Shown here piece after piece: positions 1-5,080 of a stretch of DNA of 5,258 nt. Under the pieces are notes generated by a model. It saw only the letters and a program-made list of their open reading frames with translations, was not told where the DNA came from and did no database searches. The stretch comes from Microcaldota archaeon (GTDB taxonomy: Archaea; Micrarchaeota; Micrarchaeia; Micrarchaeales; CABMGC01). The translations under genes were made by a program, and so were the position numbers. The DNA lies in assembly GCA_028866785.1 (NCBI GenBank), contig JAGWHN010000039.1:1-5258 (forward strand). Direction: 5' to 3'. Position 1 is the stretch's first letter; every line of letters begins with the position of its first letter.

Positions 1-562
1 AGAGCTCGGGTATTTTTGCTTTTGAGAATTTGGCAATGAATTTTTTTGATAGGCACGTGCCAGGGAAGATGCATCCATACGGGAAGGAATTATAACCGTA
101 AACCCTTTTTGCAAAATTCATTAGAGAGATCCATTCATTCTTGTAGGGCGGTTTGGATACCCAATCCCACTTCTCCTGAATTTTTTGAATGGGAACAAGT
201 CCGCTGAGCCCTAGACCATCCTTTGGGACATTTGAGTAGATATTATCCAAATTATCGAAAAGGAGTAGATCCCATTCAACTAGGTGCAGCATATCAAATT
301 CAAGCTTATTGCCATAGTCCCGGTACCATAATCGTATTGCTAAATCCGCATTTTTCCATCGCCAGTTAGGGCTTTTGACAGGTATCATGTACGAATGGTC
401 TAGGTAATCTTTAAGTGCCTTGCTCATTTTTAACCAATTCCTTTTGGTTCCCCCAAAGAGCCCGTATATCTTAATTTCCGGATTAAAAAGCTTTAGAAGT
501 TTTAGTCTGTTTCGGCACACGGCAATATCCTTATGGAAACGGAATAGAATTATTCTTTTCAT
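1..562 (-). CDS. Hypothetical protein, possibly glycosyltransferase-like (partial, C-terminus beyond the left edge)
   Basis: An open frame runs from ATG at 562 leftward to the window edge with no stop, giving the first 187 residues. The protein begins MKRIILFRFHK and is rich in aromatic residues. It has a short beta-strand-like start followed by a KIYGLFGG stretch (residues 31-38), an acidic LVEWDLLLFD segment (94-103) and a CIFPG motif (164-168). A hydrophobic strand ending in EWD resembles the DxD-type metal/sugar-nucleotide site of GT-A glycosyltransferases, but this is a weak resemblance and no family is firmly recognised. No signal peptide or membrane segment is visible. It is divergent from lipA and probably uses the A/T-rich box near 589-598, which would give a nearly leaderless mRNA. 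Its base composition appears lower in G+C than the neighbours: two sampled 60-base lines held 24 and 20 G+C, against 31 in lipA and 28 in lplA. That could mean later acquisition, as is common for surface-glycan genes. The existence of the gene is fairly sure; its function is not. Confidence 0.7.
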   Translation of the reverse strand, partial: MKRIILFRFHKDIAVCRNRLKLLKLFNPEIKIYGLFGGTKRNWLKMSKALKDYLDHSYMIPVKSPNWRWKNADLAIRLWYRDYGNKLEFDMLHLVEWDLLLFDNLDNIYSNVPKDGLGLSGLVPIQKIQEKWDWVSKPPYKNEWISLMNFAKRVYGYNSFPYGCIFPGTCLSKKFIAKFSKAKIPEL

Positions 563-588
563 AAAAGGCCCAAGTTACAAATCTGATA

Positions 589-598
589 GATTTATCTA
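589..598. promoter_or_regulatory. Candidate TATA-like box between the divergent left-edge gene and lipA
   Basis: The sequence GATTTATCTA reads as an archaeal TATA-like element on either strand (TAGATAAATC on minus). Its centre is about 31 bases from the ATG at 562 and about 22 bases from the lipA ATG at 616. With the usual archaeal spacing of about 25-28 bases from TATA centre to transcript start, the leftward gene would have a very short leader and lipA would be close to leaderless. No Shine-Dalgarno sequence precedes either start. This rests on spacing and composition only. Confidence 0.4.
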
Positions 599-615
599 AC
601 TACCAACAATTAAAA

Positions 616-1518
616 ATGTTGAATAGCATACTAAAGCGTGCAAATATGGCAAAACCAGAGTGGCTTTCTATAAAACCTGCTTCAACAGAGAAGTATAAGG
701 AAATAAAGGAGACAATTTCTACCCTTGGTCTTCACACTGTATGCACAGAGGCCAACTGCCCGAACATAACTGAGTGCTGGAGCGGGGGCACTGCGACATT
801 CATGGTATTGGGGGAGCTTTGCACAAGGGGTTGCAAGTTCTGCAATGTGCTAAAGAGCGCAAAGGGCGCAAACATTGACCCACTTGAGCCATACAAGCTT
901 GCGCAAGTTGTGAAAAAGTGGGGGCTGCCATACATCGTGATAACCTCGGTATGCAGGGATGACCTTCCCGACCAGGGAGCAGGGCATTTTGCAAAATGCA
1001 TCGAGGAGATAAAGAAGATGAACCCGCAGACAATGGTGGAAGTGCTAATCCCAGACTTTCAGGAGAACTCCGAGTTCTTGAGGAAGGTGGTAGAGGCAAA
1101 GCCAGATGTTGTAGGACATAATATTGAAACAGTTGAAAGGCTAACTCCTAGCGTCAGGGACAGGAGGGCAATGTATAGGCAATCGCTAAAGGTCCTTGCA
1201 AACGTTAAGGAAATTGATAAAACAAGATACACAAAATCTGCGATGATGCTCGGAATCGGCGAAACAGATGAGGAGATATTACAGGCTTTTGCGGATCTGA
1301 GGGCCGCAAACGTGGATTTCCTAGCAATAGGGCAGTACCTGAAGCCAAAGGGATACCACCTTGATGTAAAGGAGTATGTGACTCCCGAAAAATTCGAGAT
1401 CTTAAAGCAAAAGGCGCTTGATGCGGGATTCCTTTATGTCGCTGCGGGTCCATTTGTTAGAAGCTCATACAAGGCGGGAGAGCATTTCATACAGGCAATC
1501 GTGAAGAGCAAGAACTAA
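616..1518 (+). CDS. lipA: Lipoyl synthase, radical SAM enzyme
   Basis: This enzyme inserts two sulfur atoms into a protein-bound octanoyl chain to make the lipoyl cofactor, using S-adenosylmethionine and two [4Fe-4S] clusters in the cytoplasm. All hallmark motifs of LipA are visible. The auxiliary-cluster motif CX4CX5C has Cys 43, 48 and 54. The radical SAM motif CX3CX2C has Cys 69, 73 and 76 (CTRGCKFC). The C-terminal RSSY, whose serine ligates the auxiliary cluster, is at 282-285. At 300 residues it is a normal length, and KPEW at 13-16 is the usual N-terminal landmark. ATG 616 is used here. ATG 646 (MAKPEW) is an equally reasonable start, because it keeps every conserved motif and neither start has a Shine-Dalgarno. 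The gene faces lplA with abutting stop codons, so ligase and synthase genes are neighbours. A five-T run at 1557-1561 might act in termination but lies inside lplA. Identity is very sure. Confidence 0.97.
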   Translation: MLNSILKRANMAKPEWLSIKPASTEKYKEIKETISTLGLHTVCTEANCPNITECWSGGTATFMVLGELCTRGCKFCNVLKSAKGANIDPLEPYKLAQVVKKWGLPYIVITSVCRDDLPDQGAGHFAKCIEEIKKMNPQTMVEVLIPDFQENSEFLRKVVEAKPDVVGHNIETVERLTPSVRDRRAMYRQSLKVLANVKEIDKTRYTKSAMMLGIGETDEEILQAFADLRAANVDFLAIGQYLKPKGYHLDVKEYVTPEKFEILKQKALDAGFLYVAAGPFVRSSYKAGEHFIQAIVKSKN

Positions 1519-2265
1519 TCAGCGCATGAAGTTCCATTCCTGGGTCTTGTACACTGTTTTTACAAGCTCGCTTGTCTTTGCAATCTCCTCGAGGGAGAGC
1601 TTTCCGAATTCGTATTCCTTGTCCTTTGTGAATCCCTTCAAAAGCGCCTTGTAGAGGGACTCCTCCGAGACGCTCTTGTGCGCCCGCACGCTTGTGACCC
1701 TCTCCTCGACGCTTTTTATCATTTTGTCAGAGATCTTCTCATTTGAAATTCTGAGGAGCGAAAACATTTTCTCCACATTCAGGTCATAGAGTATGGTCCC
1801 ATGCTGCAAAAGGGTTCCTCTTCTTCGTGTCTGCGCATTGCCGGAGATTTTCTTCCCGGAGACCAATATGTCGTTAATTGGAGCGAACTGCGAGCTTATC
1901 CCAACTTCAGCAAGGCCATCAATGACACAGCCGCAAATCACTTTGTAGCTCTCGATTATCCCCTTTGGAAATAGATCCTCTGGGGCAATAACGCTGTAGG
2001 TTATTTCACCATTTTCTGCGTGGTATACCGCTCCTCCGCCGGTTTTTCTGCGAACATAATCTATCCCAAAGGACTTGCATCGGCCCACATTTACCTCGTC
2101 ATTCATTGACTGAAAGTGCCCAATTGAGATCGCACCAGGCTTCCATTGATAGAACCTGATTGTCGGGGGAGCGTTTCCATCCGCTATCGCATCGCTTATC
2201 GCCTCGTCGGTCGCCATGTTGTAGAAGGCGTCGTGAGTTGCAAGGGGCAGTATCCTCCACTTCAT
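1519..2265 (-). CDS. lplA: Lipoate-protein ligase, catalytic (N-terminal domain) subunit
   Basis: This is a cytoplasmic ligase of the BPL/LplA fold that activates lipoate or octanoate with ATP to an acyl-AMP and transfers the acyl group to a lysine of a lipoyl domain. Visible motifs are the RRKTGGGAVYH loop at 72-82 and NDI at 131-133, followed by GKKISGNAQ at 137-145, whose Lys139 matches the catalytic lysine of the family. An H-G-T-I-L-YD strand follows at 155-161. At 248 residues it lacks the C-terminal domain present in the one-chain E. coli enzyme. That domain is supplied by the gene immediately upstream, as in the two-protein LplA/LplB enzyme known from Thermoplasma acidophilum. Its ATG overlaps the lplB stop as ATGA (2265-2262), which suggests translational coupling and balanced synthesis. 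The stop abuts that of lipA. With a LipA next door, the natural substrate may be octanoate rather than scavenged lipoate, but the sequence cannot decide this. Confidence 0.93.
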   Translation of the reverse strand: MKWRILPLATHDAFYNMATDEAISDAIADGNAPPTIRFYQWKPGAISIGHFQSMNDEVNVGRCKSFGIDYVRRKTGGGAVYHAENGEITYSVIAPEDLFPKGIIESYKVICGCVIDGLAEVGISSQFAPINDILVSGKKISGNAQTRRRGTLLQHGTILYDLNVEKMFSLLRISNEKISDKMIKSVEERVTSVRAHKSVSEESLYKALLKGFTKDKEYEFGKLSLEEIAKTSELVKTVYKTQEWNFMR

Positions 2266-2546
2266 TTCTTCACCGCCATTAAAATTGCCTGCGAAATTGA
2301 ATCCGGGCTTATCCCAATCATCTCTATTTTGTTTTGGGACACAACATCCGCAACCTTAGAGGAAATTTGGGACTGGGTAGAATTGATCTCGATTCCAATA
2401 AGTGCACTTTCGATAAGCTGTAGTGAGCTTTCAGGGTAGAGGAAAAAATCACCAAGCAGCTGGATAGACTCGATTGTGGAGGAGTATTTTACTTTCACGC
2501 TAAGAAGCTTTCCTCCTGGAACCTTTAATTTTGCAGAACCTTCCAT
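2262..2546 (-). CDS. lplB: Lipoate-protein ligase C-terminal domain protein (accessory subunit)
   Basis: This 94-residue protein corresponds to the separate C-terminal domain of lipoate-protein ligase. In Thermoplasma acidophilum that partner is of similar size and is needed by LplA for activity, in particular for the acyl-adenylation step. The family signature is clear: KVPGGKLL near 8-15, a beta strand, then GDFFLYPE at 32-39, then a helix with IESALIG at 45-51. No catalytic residues are expected, because the domain closes over and supports the active site of LplA. It lies 7 bases after the stop of the DUF6159-like gene and overlaps lplA by 4 bases, so all three genes should share one transcript. 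No good Shine-Dalgarno sits at the usual distance; the nearest purine-rich stretch is about 20 bases upstream, inside the preceding gene. The order is LplB before LplA, so the accessory subunit is made first. Confidence 0.88.
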   Translation of the reverse strand: MEGSAKLKVPGGKLLSVKVKYSSTIESIQLLGDFFLYPESSLQLIESALIGIEINSTQSQISSKVADVVSQNKIEMIGISPDSISQAILMAVKK

Positions 2547-2553
2547 TTGGAAA

Positions 2554-3375
2554 TCAGCTTGAACCCTTCTCCTTCTTTATTCCCTGCTTGATGAGCTCCT
2601 CGCTCATTCCTGAAGGGAGCTTTTTGCCGTTTGCATACTCATAGAGCATGAACTTGAACACATTTATCGTAACGAAATTCATCAAAATCCCAAATGCGGC
2701 GAGTATCAGCCCAAGCATTATCAGCGCAATTCCAAGAACGCTTAGGAGCACAAGCCCCACCACCGCAGTGATTATGCCGCCAAGTATGAAGATCAGGTTG
2801 TAGAGGTCGGTGTAGATAAGCCCGCCCGCTGACTTTCCGAAGTTCTTTATGAAAAACTCAGTGCCCTGCCTCATCGCATCTATAGGCCCAACCTTGTTGT
2901 CAATTATCACGGGAACCGCGAAGAGCGTTGCTACGGAGAGCCCGAGGCTTGCCGCCCCGCCAAGAAGGGATCCGCCAAGTCCCTTCATCCTTGACTCAAT
3001 TGCGCGAACTATCAAAAGCAAAATTGAGTAGAACACAGCCCACTCAAAAATGAGCTTCGTGTACTGCGATGCTGCAGAAAGCGACTCCGTGAAGCCAATC
3101 TTCTTCCCGCTGCTATAGCTCCTAAATCCAAGCAGCATTGCAACAAGTATGTAGGTCGAGGTGAAAGTTGTGACCACGTAAAAGACAACAAGCCCCGCAA
3201 CATACCCTGCGTTTGAGGCTCCGGTAGGTATCAGGAATGCCAAAAATATGACTATCAGCTCAAGGAGCGATACGATTCCTGCGACTATCGGGTAAACAAG
3301 AAGCCCCTTATCACCGTAAACTATCTTCCTTACCGCCTTTCCGATCTTCCATCCTGCACTCAAATTCTCGAACAT
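2554..3375 (-). CDS. Polytopic membrane protein, DUF6159-like
   Basis: This 273-residue integral membrane protein has about six hydrophobic segments, roughly at residues 25-50, 56-84, 106-125, 135-158, 190-211 and 213-235. It begins with a short amphipathic stretch (MFENLSAGWKIGKAVRKIV). The middle carries the motif FAVPVIIDNKVGPIDAMRQG (152-171) followed by a FFIKNFGK helix. This pattern (a VP after a membrane helix, then a GP.DA amphipathic segment) is typical of the DUF6159 membrane family found in many archaea and bacteria. The charged C-terminal tail (residues 251-273, KK...KKEK) would be cytoplasmic. The molecular function is unknown. It is first in an operon with lplB and lplA (7-base gap to lplB). 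This may be simple co-transcription in a compact genome or a hint of a link to fatty-acid or lipoate handling; the sequence does not tell which. The start at 3375 sits about 34 bases from the TATA-like box at 3407-3412. Family assignment is from memory of the pattern. Confidence 0.8.
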   Translation of the reverse strand: MFENLSAGWKIGKAVRKIVYGDKGLLVYPIVAGIVSLLELIVIFLAFLIPTGASNAGYVAGLVVFYVVTTFTSTYILVAMLLGFRSYSSGKKIGFTESLSAASQYTKLIFEWAVFYSILLLIVRAIESRMKGLGGSLLGGAASLGLSVATLFAVPVIIDNKVGPIDAMRQGTEFFIKNFGKSAGGLIYTDLYNLIFILGGIITAVVGLVLLSVLGIALIMLGLILAAFGILMNFVTINVFKFMLYEYANGKKLPSGMSEELIKQGIKKEKGSS

Positions 3376-3406
3376 AAAAGCACAATATTAATTTGCCAAG
3401 AAACTA

Positions 3407-3412
3407 TTTAAA
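3407..3412. promoter_or_regulatory. Palindromic TATA-like box shared by the DUF6159-lplB-lplA operon and the rightward hypothetical gene
   Basis: TTTAAA is centred at 3409.5 in an A/T-rich stretch. Leftward, archaeal spacing predicts a transcript start near 3383, giving about an 8-base leader before ATG 3375. Rightward, the predicted start is near 3436, exactly at the GTG codon at 3435, so that mRNA would be leaderless. TTTAAA is its own reverse complement and could seat TBP in either direction. This argues against starting the rightward gene at TTG 3393, because the box would then lie inside its coding sequence. Confidence 0.5.
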
Positions 3413-3434
3413 TCAGATTTTTGACGAAGCAAAA

Positions 3435-3941
3435 GTGACAGAGAATCAATATAAAGCGAAGCTGAGCAAATGGATTGTGCACAACCAAAAGATCTCGATA
3501 AACAAGAACCTGAAGAGCCTTATTCTTCAAAAAGAATCTGATATTATTGTGGAGAAAAAGGAAGACTCGCTCATTTTCACAATTGATGAGGGCAAGGACC
3601 GCCCGCAGATGCTAAAGCTCTCCTTTTTCACTGACTCAACAGTCAAAATAAATGGAATCTCCTCAGGATTAAATGGCGCAAGAGTTAAGATACGCACGAA
3701 TGACTCAAGGGCGATTTTGGATGCGGCTTCAGAGGAGATTGCATTTGCAAAGGGACTAAAGACAGCAGAGGAGGTAATCTACAACTCCTACAAGAAAATA
3801 ATTGCGCAGGTTTACGAAAACGGGGAGAAATACTACAAGCCCAAGGGCGAGGAAGATCCGCTGGTTGTTAAAATAGACTCAGACCTTGCGAAAATAGACT
3901 ACCACATCGAGTGCTTCGGCTCGCTCATGCGTGAAATATAG
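3435..3941 (+). CDS. Hypothetical protein, 168 residues, unrecognised
   Basis: I do not recognise this protein. From GTG 3435 it is a soluble, charged protein with no membrane segment or signal peptide. It appears to have a helical, lysine-rich N-terminus (residues 1-30), then alternating beta-strand-like segments (about 36-90, with DIIVEKK, SLIFTIDEG, LKLSFF, VKINGIS and ARVKIRTND), then a helical C-terminal half (91-168) containing KYYKPKGEED (132-141). The C-terminus includes a single Cys (160). The frame stays open back to a stop at 3375, and TTG at 3393 would add 14 residues. GTG 3435 is preferred because it lies 26 bases after the centre of the TATA-like box at 3407-3412, the spacing expected of a leaderless archaeal mRNA. 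The last base of the stop codon is also the 3'-terminal base of the facing RNase P RNA. Coding is supported by the long frame and plausible protein composition; the role is unknown. Confidence 0.75.
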   Translation: MTENQYKAKLSKWIVHNQKISINKNLKSLILQKESDIIVEKKEDSLIFTIDEGKDRPQMLKLSFFTDSTVKINGISSGLNGARVKIRTNDSRAILDAASEEIAFAKGLKTAEEVIYNSYKKIIAQVYENGEKYYKPKGEEDPLVVKIDSDLAKIDYHIECFGSLMREI

Positions 3942-4176
3942 TGGTGTGCCGTAGCCCTCCTTCTGTTTTAGGTGACATTTGACTAAGCGGCGTTTTGCCT
4001 TGCATGCTCACTGCGCATCTCCACGGCCGTTTCACCTGCACTGCCCAGCTCGTATTCTCATCGCTTGTAGGGCATAGCAGTCTCGTTTCTGCTCCGTGGC
4101 AAGACCCTAGGCCATATGCGCTCTGCATGGGAAGAGCTTCCTCCATCGTAAAGACGGTAAGCCACCCGCACACCAC
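3941..4176 (-). ncRNA. rnpB: RNase P RNA (archaeal type, compact)
   Basis: This is the catalytic RNA of RNase P, which cleaves 5' leaders from precursor tRNAs. Read on the minus strand, its termini pair as P1 (GTGGTGTGC at 4176-4168 with GCACACCAC at 3949-3941). P2 is GGGTGGC (4167-4161) with GTCACCT (3976-3970), and P3 is CCGTC/GATGG. Conserved region I reads GGAGGAAGCTC (4144-4134). Conserved region V reads ACAGAA then GGAGGGCTAC (3966-3951), and the two form P4. CATGC (4129-4125) pairs with GCATG (4007-4003), and GCGCAT (4121-4116) pairs with ATGCGC (4018-4013). CCACGG (4099-4094) pairs with CCGTGG (4026-4021), and GCCC (4073-4070) pairs with GGGC (4046-4043). The AGCAGAAACGAGAC and GGTGAAACGG segments match conserved regions II/III and IV. 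At 236 nucleotides it is shorter than usual type A archaeal RNAs of around 300, mainly because P12 is tiny. A TATA-like box stands at the right distance upstream. No oligo-T terminator is obvious. Confidence 0.94.
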
Positions 4177-4200
4177 TGAAAAGATTATTAGATTTGGAGC

Positions 4201-4208
4201 TTTATATT
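4201..4208 (-). promoter_or_regulatory. TATA-like box of rnpB
   Basis: On the minus strand this reads AATATAAA, preceded by AGT and followed by GCTCC. Its centre is about 28 bases upstream of position 4176, the first base of the P1 helix of RNase P RNA, which is the expected archaeal TATA-to-start distance. This suggests that the transcript begins at or very near the mature 5' end. The box also lies 14-21 bases before the start of the divergent BofA-like gene, too close to serve it in the usual way. Confidence 0.6.
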
Positions 4209-4221
4209 ACTTATTGATAAG

Positions 4222-4521
4222 ATGGTTTCCTTGCTATTTCAGGTAGGGTCGCTTTTGCCAAGCCTAGGGGGCTCGATAGCCTCGGAAGTGCTGCTTGTGA
4301 TAGGGATCCTTGCGGTCCTATTTTTGATTTTCAAGATGGGCAAGCTGGTTTTGGGACTTGTAATCAACAGCATTCTTGGGATAATCGCAATGTTCGTGCT
4401 TGATGCGGTGTTCAGTGTTGGGATACCGATAAATCTGATCACTGTGGTTGCAACCGCGCTCTTTGGGCTTCCTGCGGTCGCGATAATGGTTCTTTTCAGG
4501 CTCGGGGGAATTGCGCTTTAA
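4222..4521 (+). CDS. BofA-like small membrane protein, first tandem copy
   Basis: This 99-residue, very hydrophobic protein has three likely membrane segments, about 20-37, 42-64 and 69-92. It carries the pattern of the BofA-like family: NSILGII (49-55), then GIPINLIT (67-74), then FGLPAV near 81-86, ending in LGGIAL. In Bacillus, BofA inhibits the intramembrane protease that processes pro-sigma-K. Archaea have neither sigma-K nor spores, so that role cannot be transferred and the function here is unknown. An effect on a membrane-embedded site-2-type protease is only a family-based possibility. The start at ATG 4222 gives a full-length family member. Its promoter is unclear: the best A/T-rich candidate is ATTATTAG near 4184-4191, behind a purine stretch. 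The next gene is a diverged paralogue 43 bases downstream. The gene is divergent from rnpB. Confidence 0.82.
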   Translation: MVSLLFQVGSLLPSLGGSIASEVLLVIGILAVLFLIFKMGKLVLGLVINSILGIIAMFVLDAVFSVGIPINLITVVATALFGLPAVAIMVLFRLGGIAL

Positions 4522-4530
4522 TCGCAGGGC

Positions 4531-4539
4531 TTATTAAAT
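4531..4539 (+). promoter_or_regulatory. Candidate TATA-like box of the second BofA-like gene
   Basis: TTATTAAAT lies in the 43-base gap between the two BofA-like genes, with its centre 30 bases before ATG 4565. That spacing would give a leader of only a few bases, so the second copy may be transcribed independently of the first. Supported by composition and spacing only. Confidence 0.4.
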
Positions 4540-4564
4540 TTCCTAGCATATCACTCTTGATTAG

Positions 4565-4855
4565 ATGCTACCCACAGGGCTTTTGGTAAACGCGTTCCTC
4601 TCAGAGATACTCGTAATAGTCGGGATAGTGATAACCGTATTCCTCGCCTTCAGGTTCACTGGCCTGTTGCTCAGGGCAATCTTCACCTTCCTTGCAAACA
4701 GCATACTTGGGATAATATCGATCTTCATTCTAAATGGGGTATTTGCAATTGGAATCCCATTCTCGGCCCCAGTTCTGCTATCGACCGTGCTATTCGGACT
4801 TCCAGGGGTAGGAGTTTTGGTCATCTTAAAGCTTGGAGGACTTGCGCTTGCCTGA
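4565..4855 (+). CDS. BofA-like small membrane protein, second tandem copy
   Basis: This 96-residue hydrophobic protein is a clear paralogue of the gene just upstream. From the shared NSILGII motif (45-51 here) to the LGGxAL end, I count 27 identical residues in 51 aligned positions. The common landmarks are GIP (63-65), LFGLP (76-80) and LKLGGLAL near the end. The N-terminal 40 residues are much less alike, though both hold one membrane helix. Three membrane segments are likely, about 11-31, 40-62 and 66-91. Function in archaea is unknown; the family name comes from the Bacillus pro-sigma-K processing inhibitor. The conserved positions differ in places (GIPFSAPV here, GIPINLIT in copy one), so the copies may have diverged in partner or role. 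The stop TGA (4853-4855) abuts the stop of the facing histone gene. ATG 4565 is the only sensible start given the upstream box at 4531-4539. Confidence 0.82.
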   Translation: MLPTGLLVNAFLSEILVIVGIVITVFLAFRFTGLLLRAIFTFLANSILGIISIFILNGVFAIGIPFSAPVLLSTVLFGLPGVGVLVILKLGGLALA

Positions 4856-5050
4856 TTATTTTGCAAGCTCTATGTCCGACCGTTCAACCGTCTTCCTCTT
4901 CGCATGCGCCGCGAGCCTAACAGCCTTCTTTGCAACACCATATGCGTACTTGTTTAGGATTCGCGCAAGCTCGTTTGCAGCAGGCTCGGAGACTCGCTCC
5001 GCTCCGACTTCCTTTAGTATCTTCTTGACGGTCATCTTGGTTATTCTCAT
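4856..5050 (-). CDS. Archaeal histone (HMfA/HMfB family), short form
   Basis: This 64-residue histone-fold protein dimerises and wraps DNA. The family landmarks are present: a first helix (residues about 5-15), the GAERVS loop (16-21), a long central helix (about 24-50) and the DNA-binding RKT of loop 2 (52-54). Asp59 (RSDIELA) completes the usual arginine-aspartate pairing. The protein ends two residues after IEL (AK), so the last helix is shorter than in Methanothermus HMfB, which continues for several basic residues. There is no N-terminal or C-terminal tail. ATG 5050 is chosen because it gives a normal histone N-terminus and lies about 33 bases from the TATA-like box at 5081-5086. The frame stays open upstream to 5092, but those 14 extra residues (MLFKSFF...) are encoded by promoter sequence and do not look histone-like. 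ATG 5035 is a shorter alternative. The gene is divergent from the acetyltransferase-like gene. Confidence 0.93.
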   Translation of the reverse strand: MRITKMTVKKILKEVGAERVSEPAANELARILNKYAYGVAKKAVRLAAHAKRKTVERSDIELAK

Positions 5051-5064
5051 GCAACGACAATAGT

Positions 5065-5072
5065 TATTAATA
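5065..5072 (+). promoter_or_regulatory. Candidate TATA-like box of the GNAT-like gene
   Basis: The palindrome TATTAATA is centred 27.5 bases before ATG 5096, the distance expected if transcription begins at the start codon itself (leaderless mRNA). No Shine-Dalgarno precedes that ATG. The box is 15-22 bases upstream of the histone start on the other strand, so it is too close to be the main histone promoter. Confidence 0.45.
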
Positions 5073-5080
5073 AAGAAAGA

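Noticed and set aside
1557..1561. Five-T run as terminator for lipA
   Set aside because: It is a short run within the lplA coding region; archaeal terminators can be oligo-T, but one such run is expected by chance, so it is not listed as a feature.
3393..3434. TTG start for the hypothetical gene
   Set aside because: It would put the TATA-like box inside the gene and begin before the predicted transcript start; GTG 3435 fits leaderless spacing. It is kept as a possibility only if conservation extends upstream.
3925..4176. Minus-strand open frame of 83 codons (MVCGWLTV...)
   Set aside because: It lies almost entirely inside the RNase P RNA gene; base-paired RNA structure explains the sequence and the peptide looks unlike a protein. 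The same holds for the plus-strand frame at 3995-4246, most of which crosses the RNA.
3941..4176. tmRNA or SRP RNA as the identity of the structured RNA
   Set aside because: There is no tRNA-like acceptor or tag frame, and no SRP S-domain motif. The GGAGGAAG and ACAGAA...GGGCTAC regions with a terminal P1 helix are specific to RNase P RNA.
4222..4855. Control of sporulation sigma factor processing by the BofA-like pair
   Set aside because: The histone, TATA-like boxes and split ligase indicate an archaeon, which has no sigma-K or endospores; only the family resemblance is retained.
4561..4866. Minus-strand open frame of 101 codons opposite the second BofA-like gene
   Set aside because: It is the antisense shadow of a clearly conserved membrane protein gene; the peptide is rich in Ser, Thr and Pro with no recognisable motif. 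The frame at 4239-4442 is rejected for the same reason.
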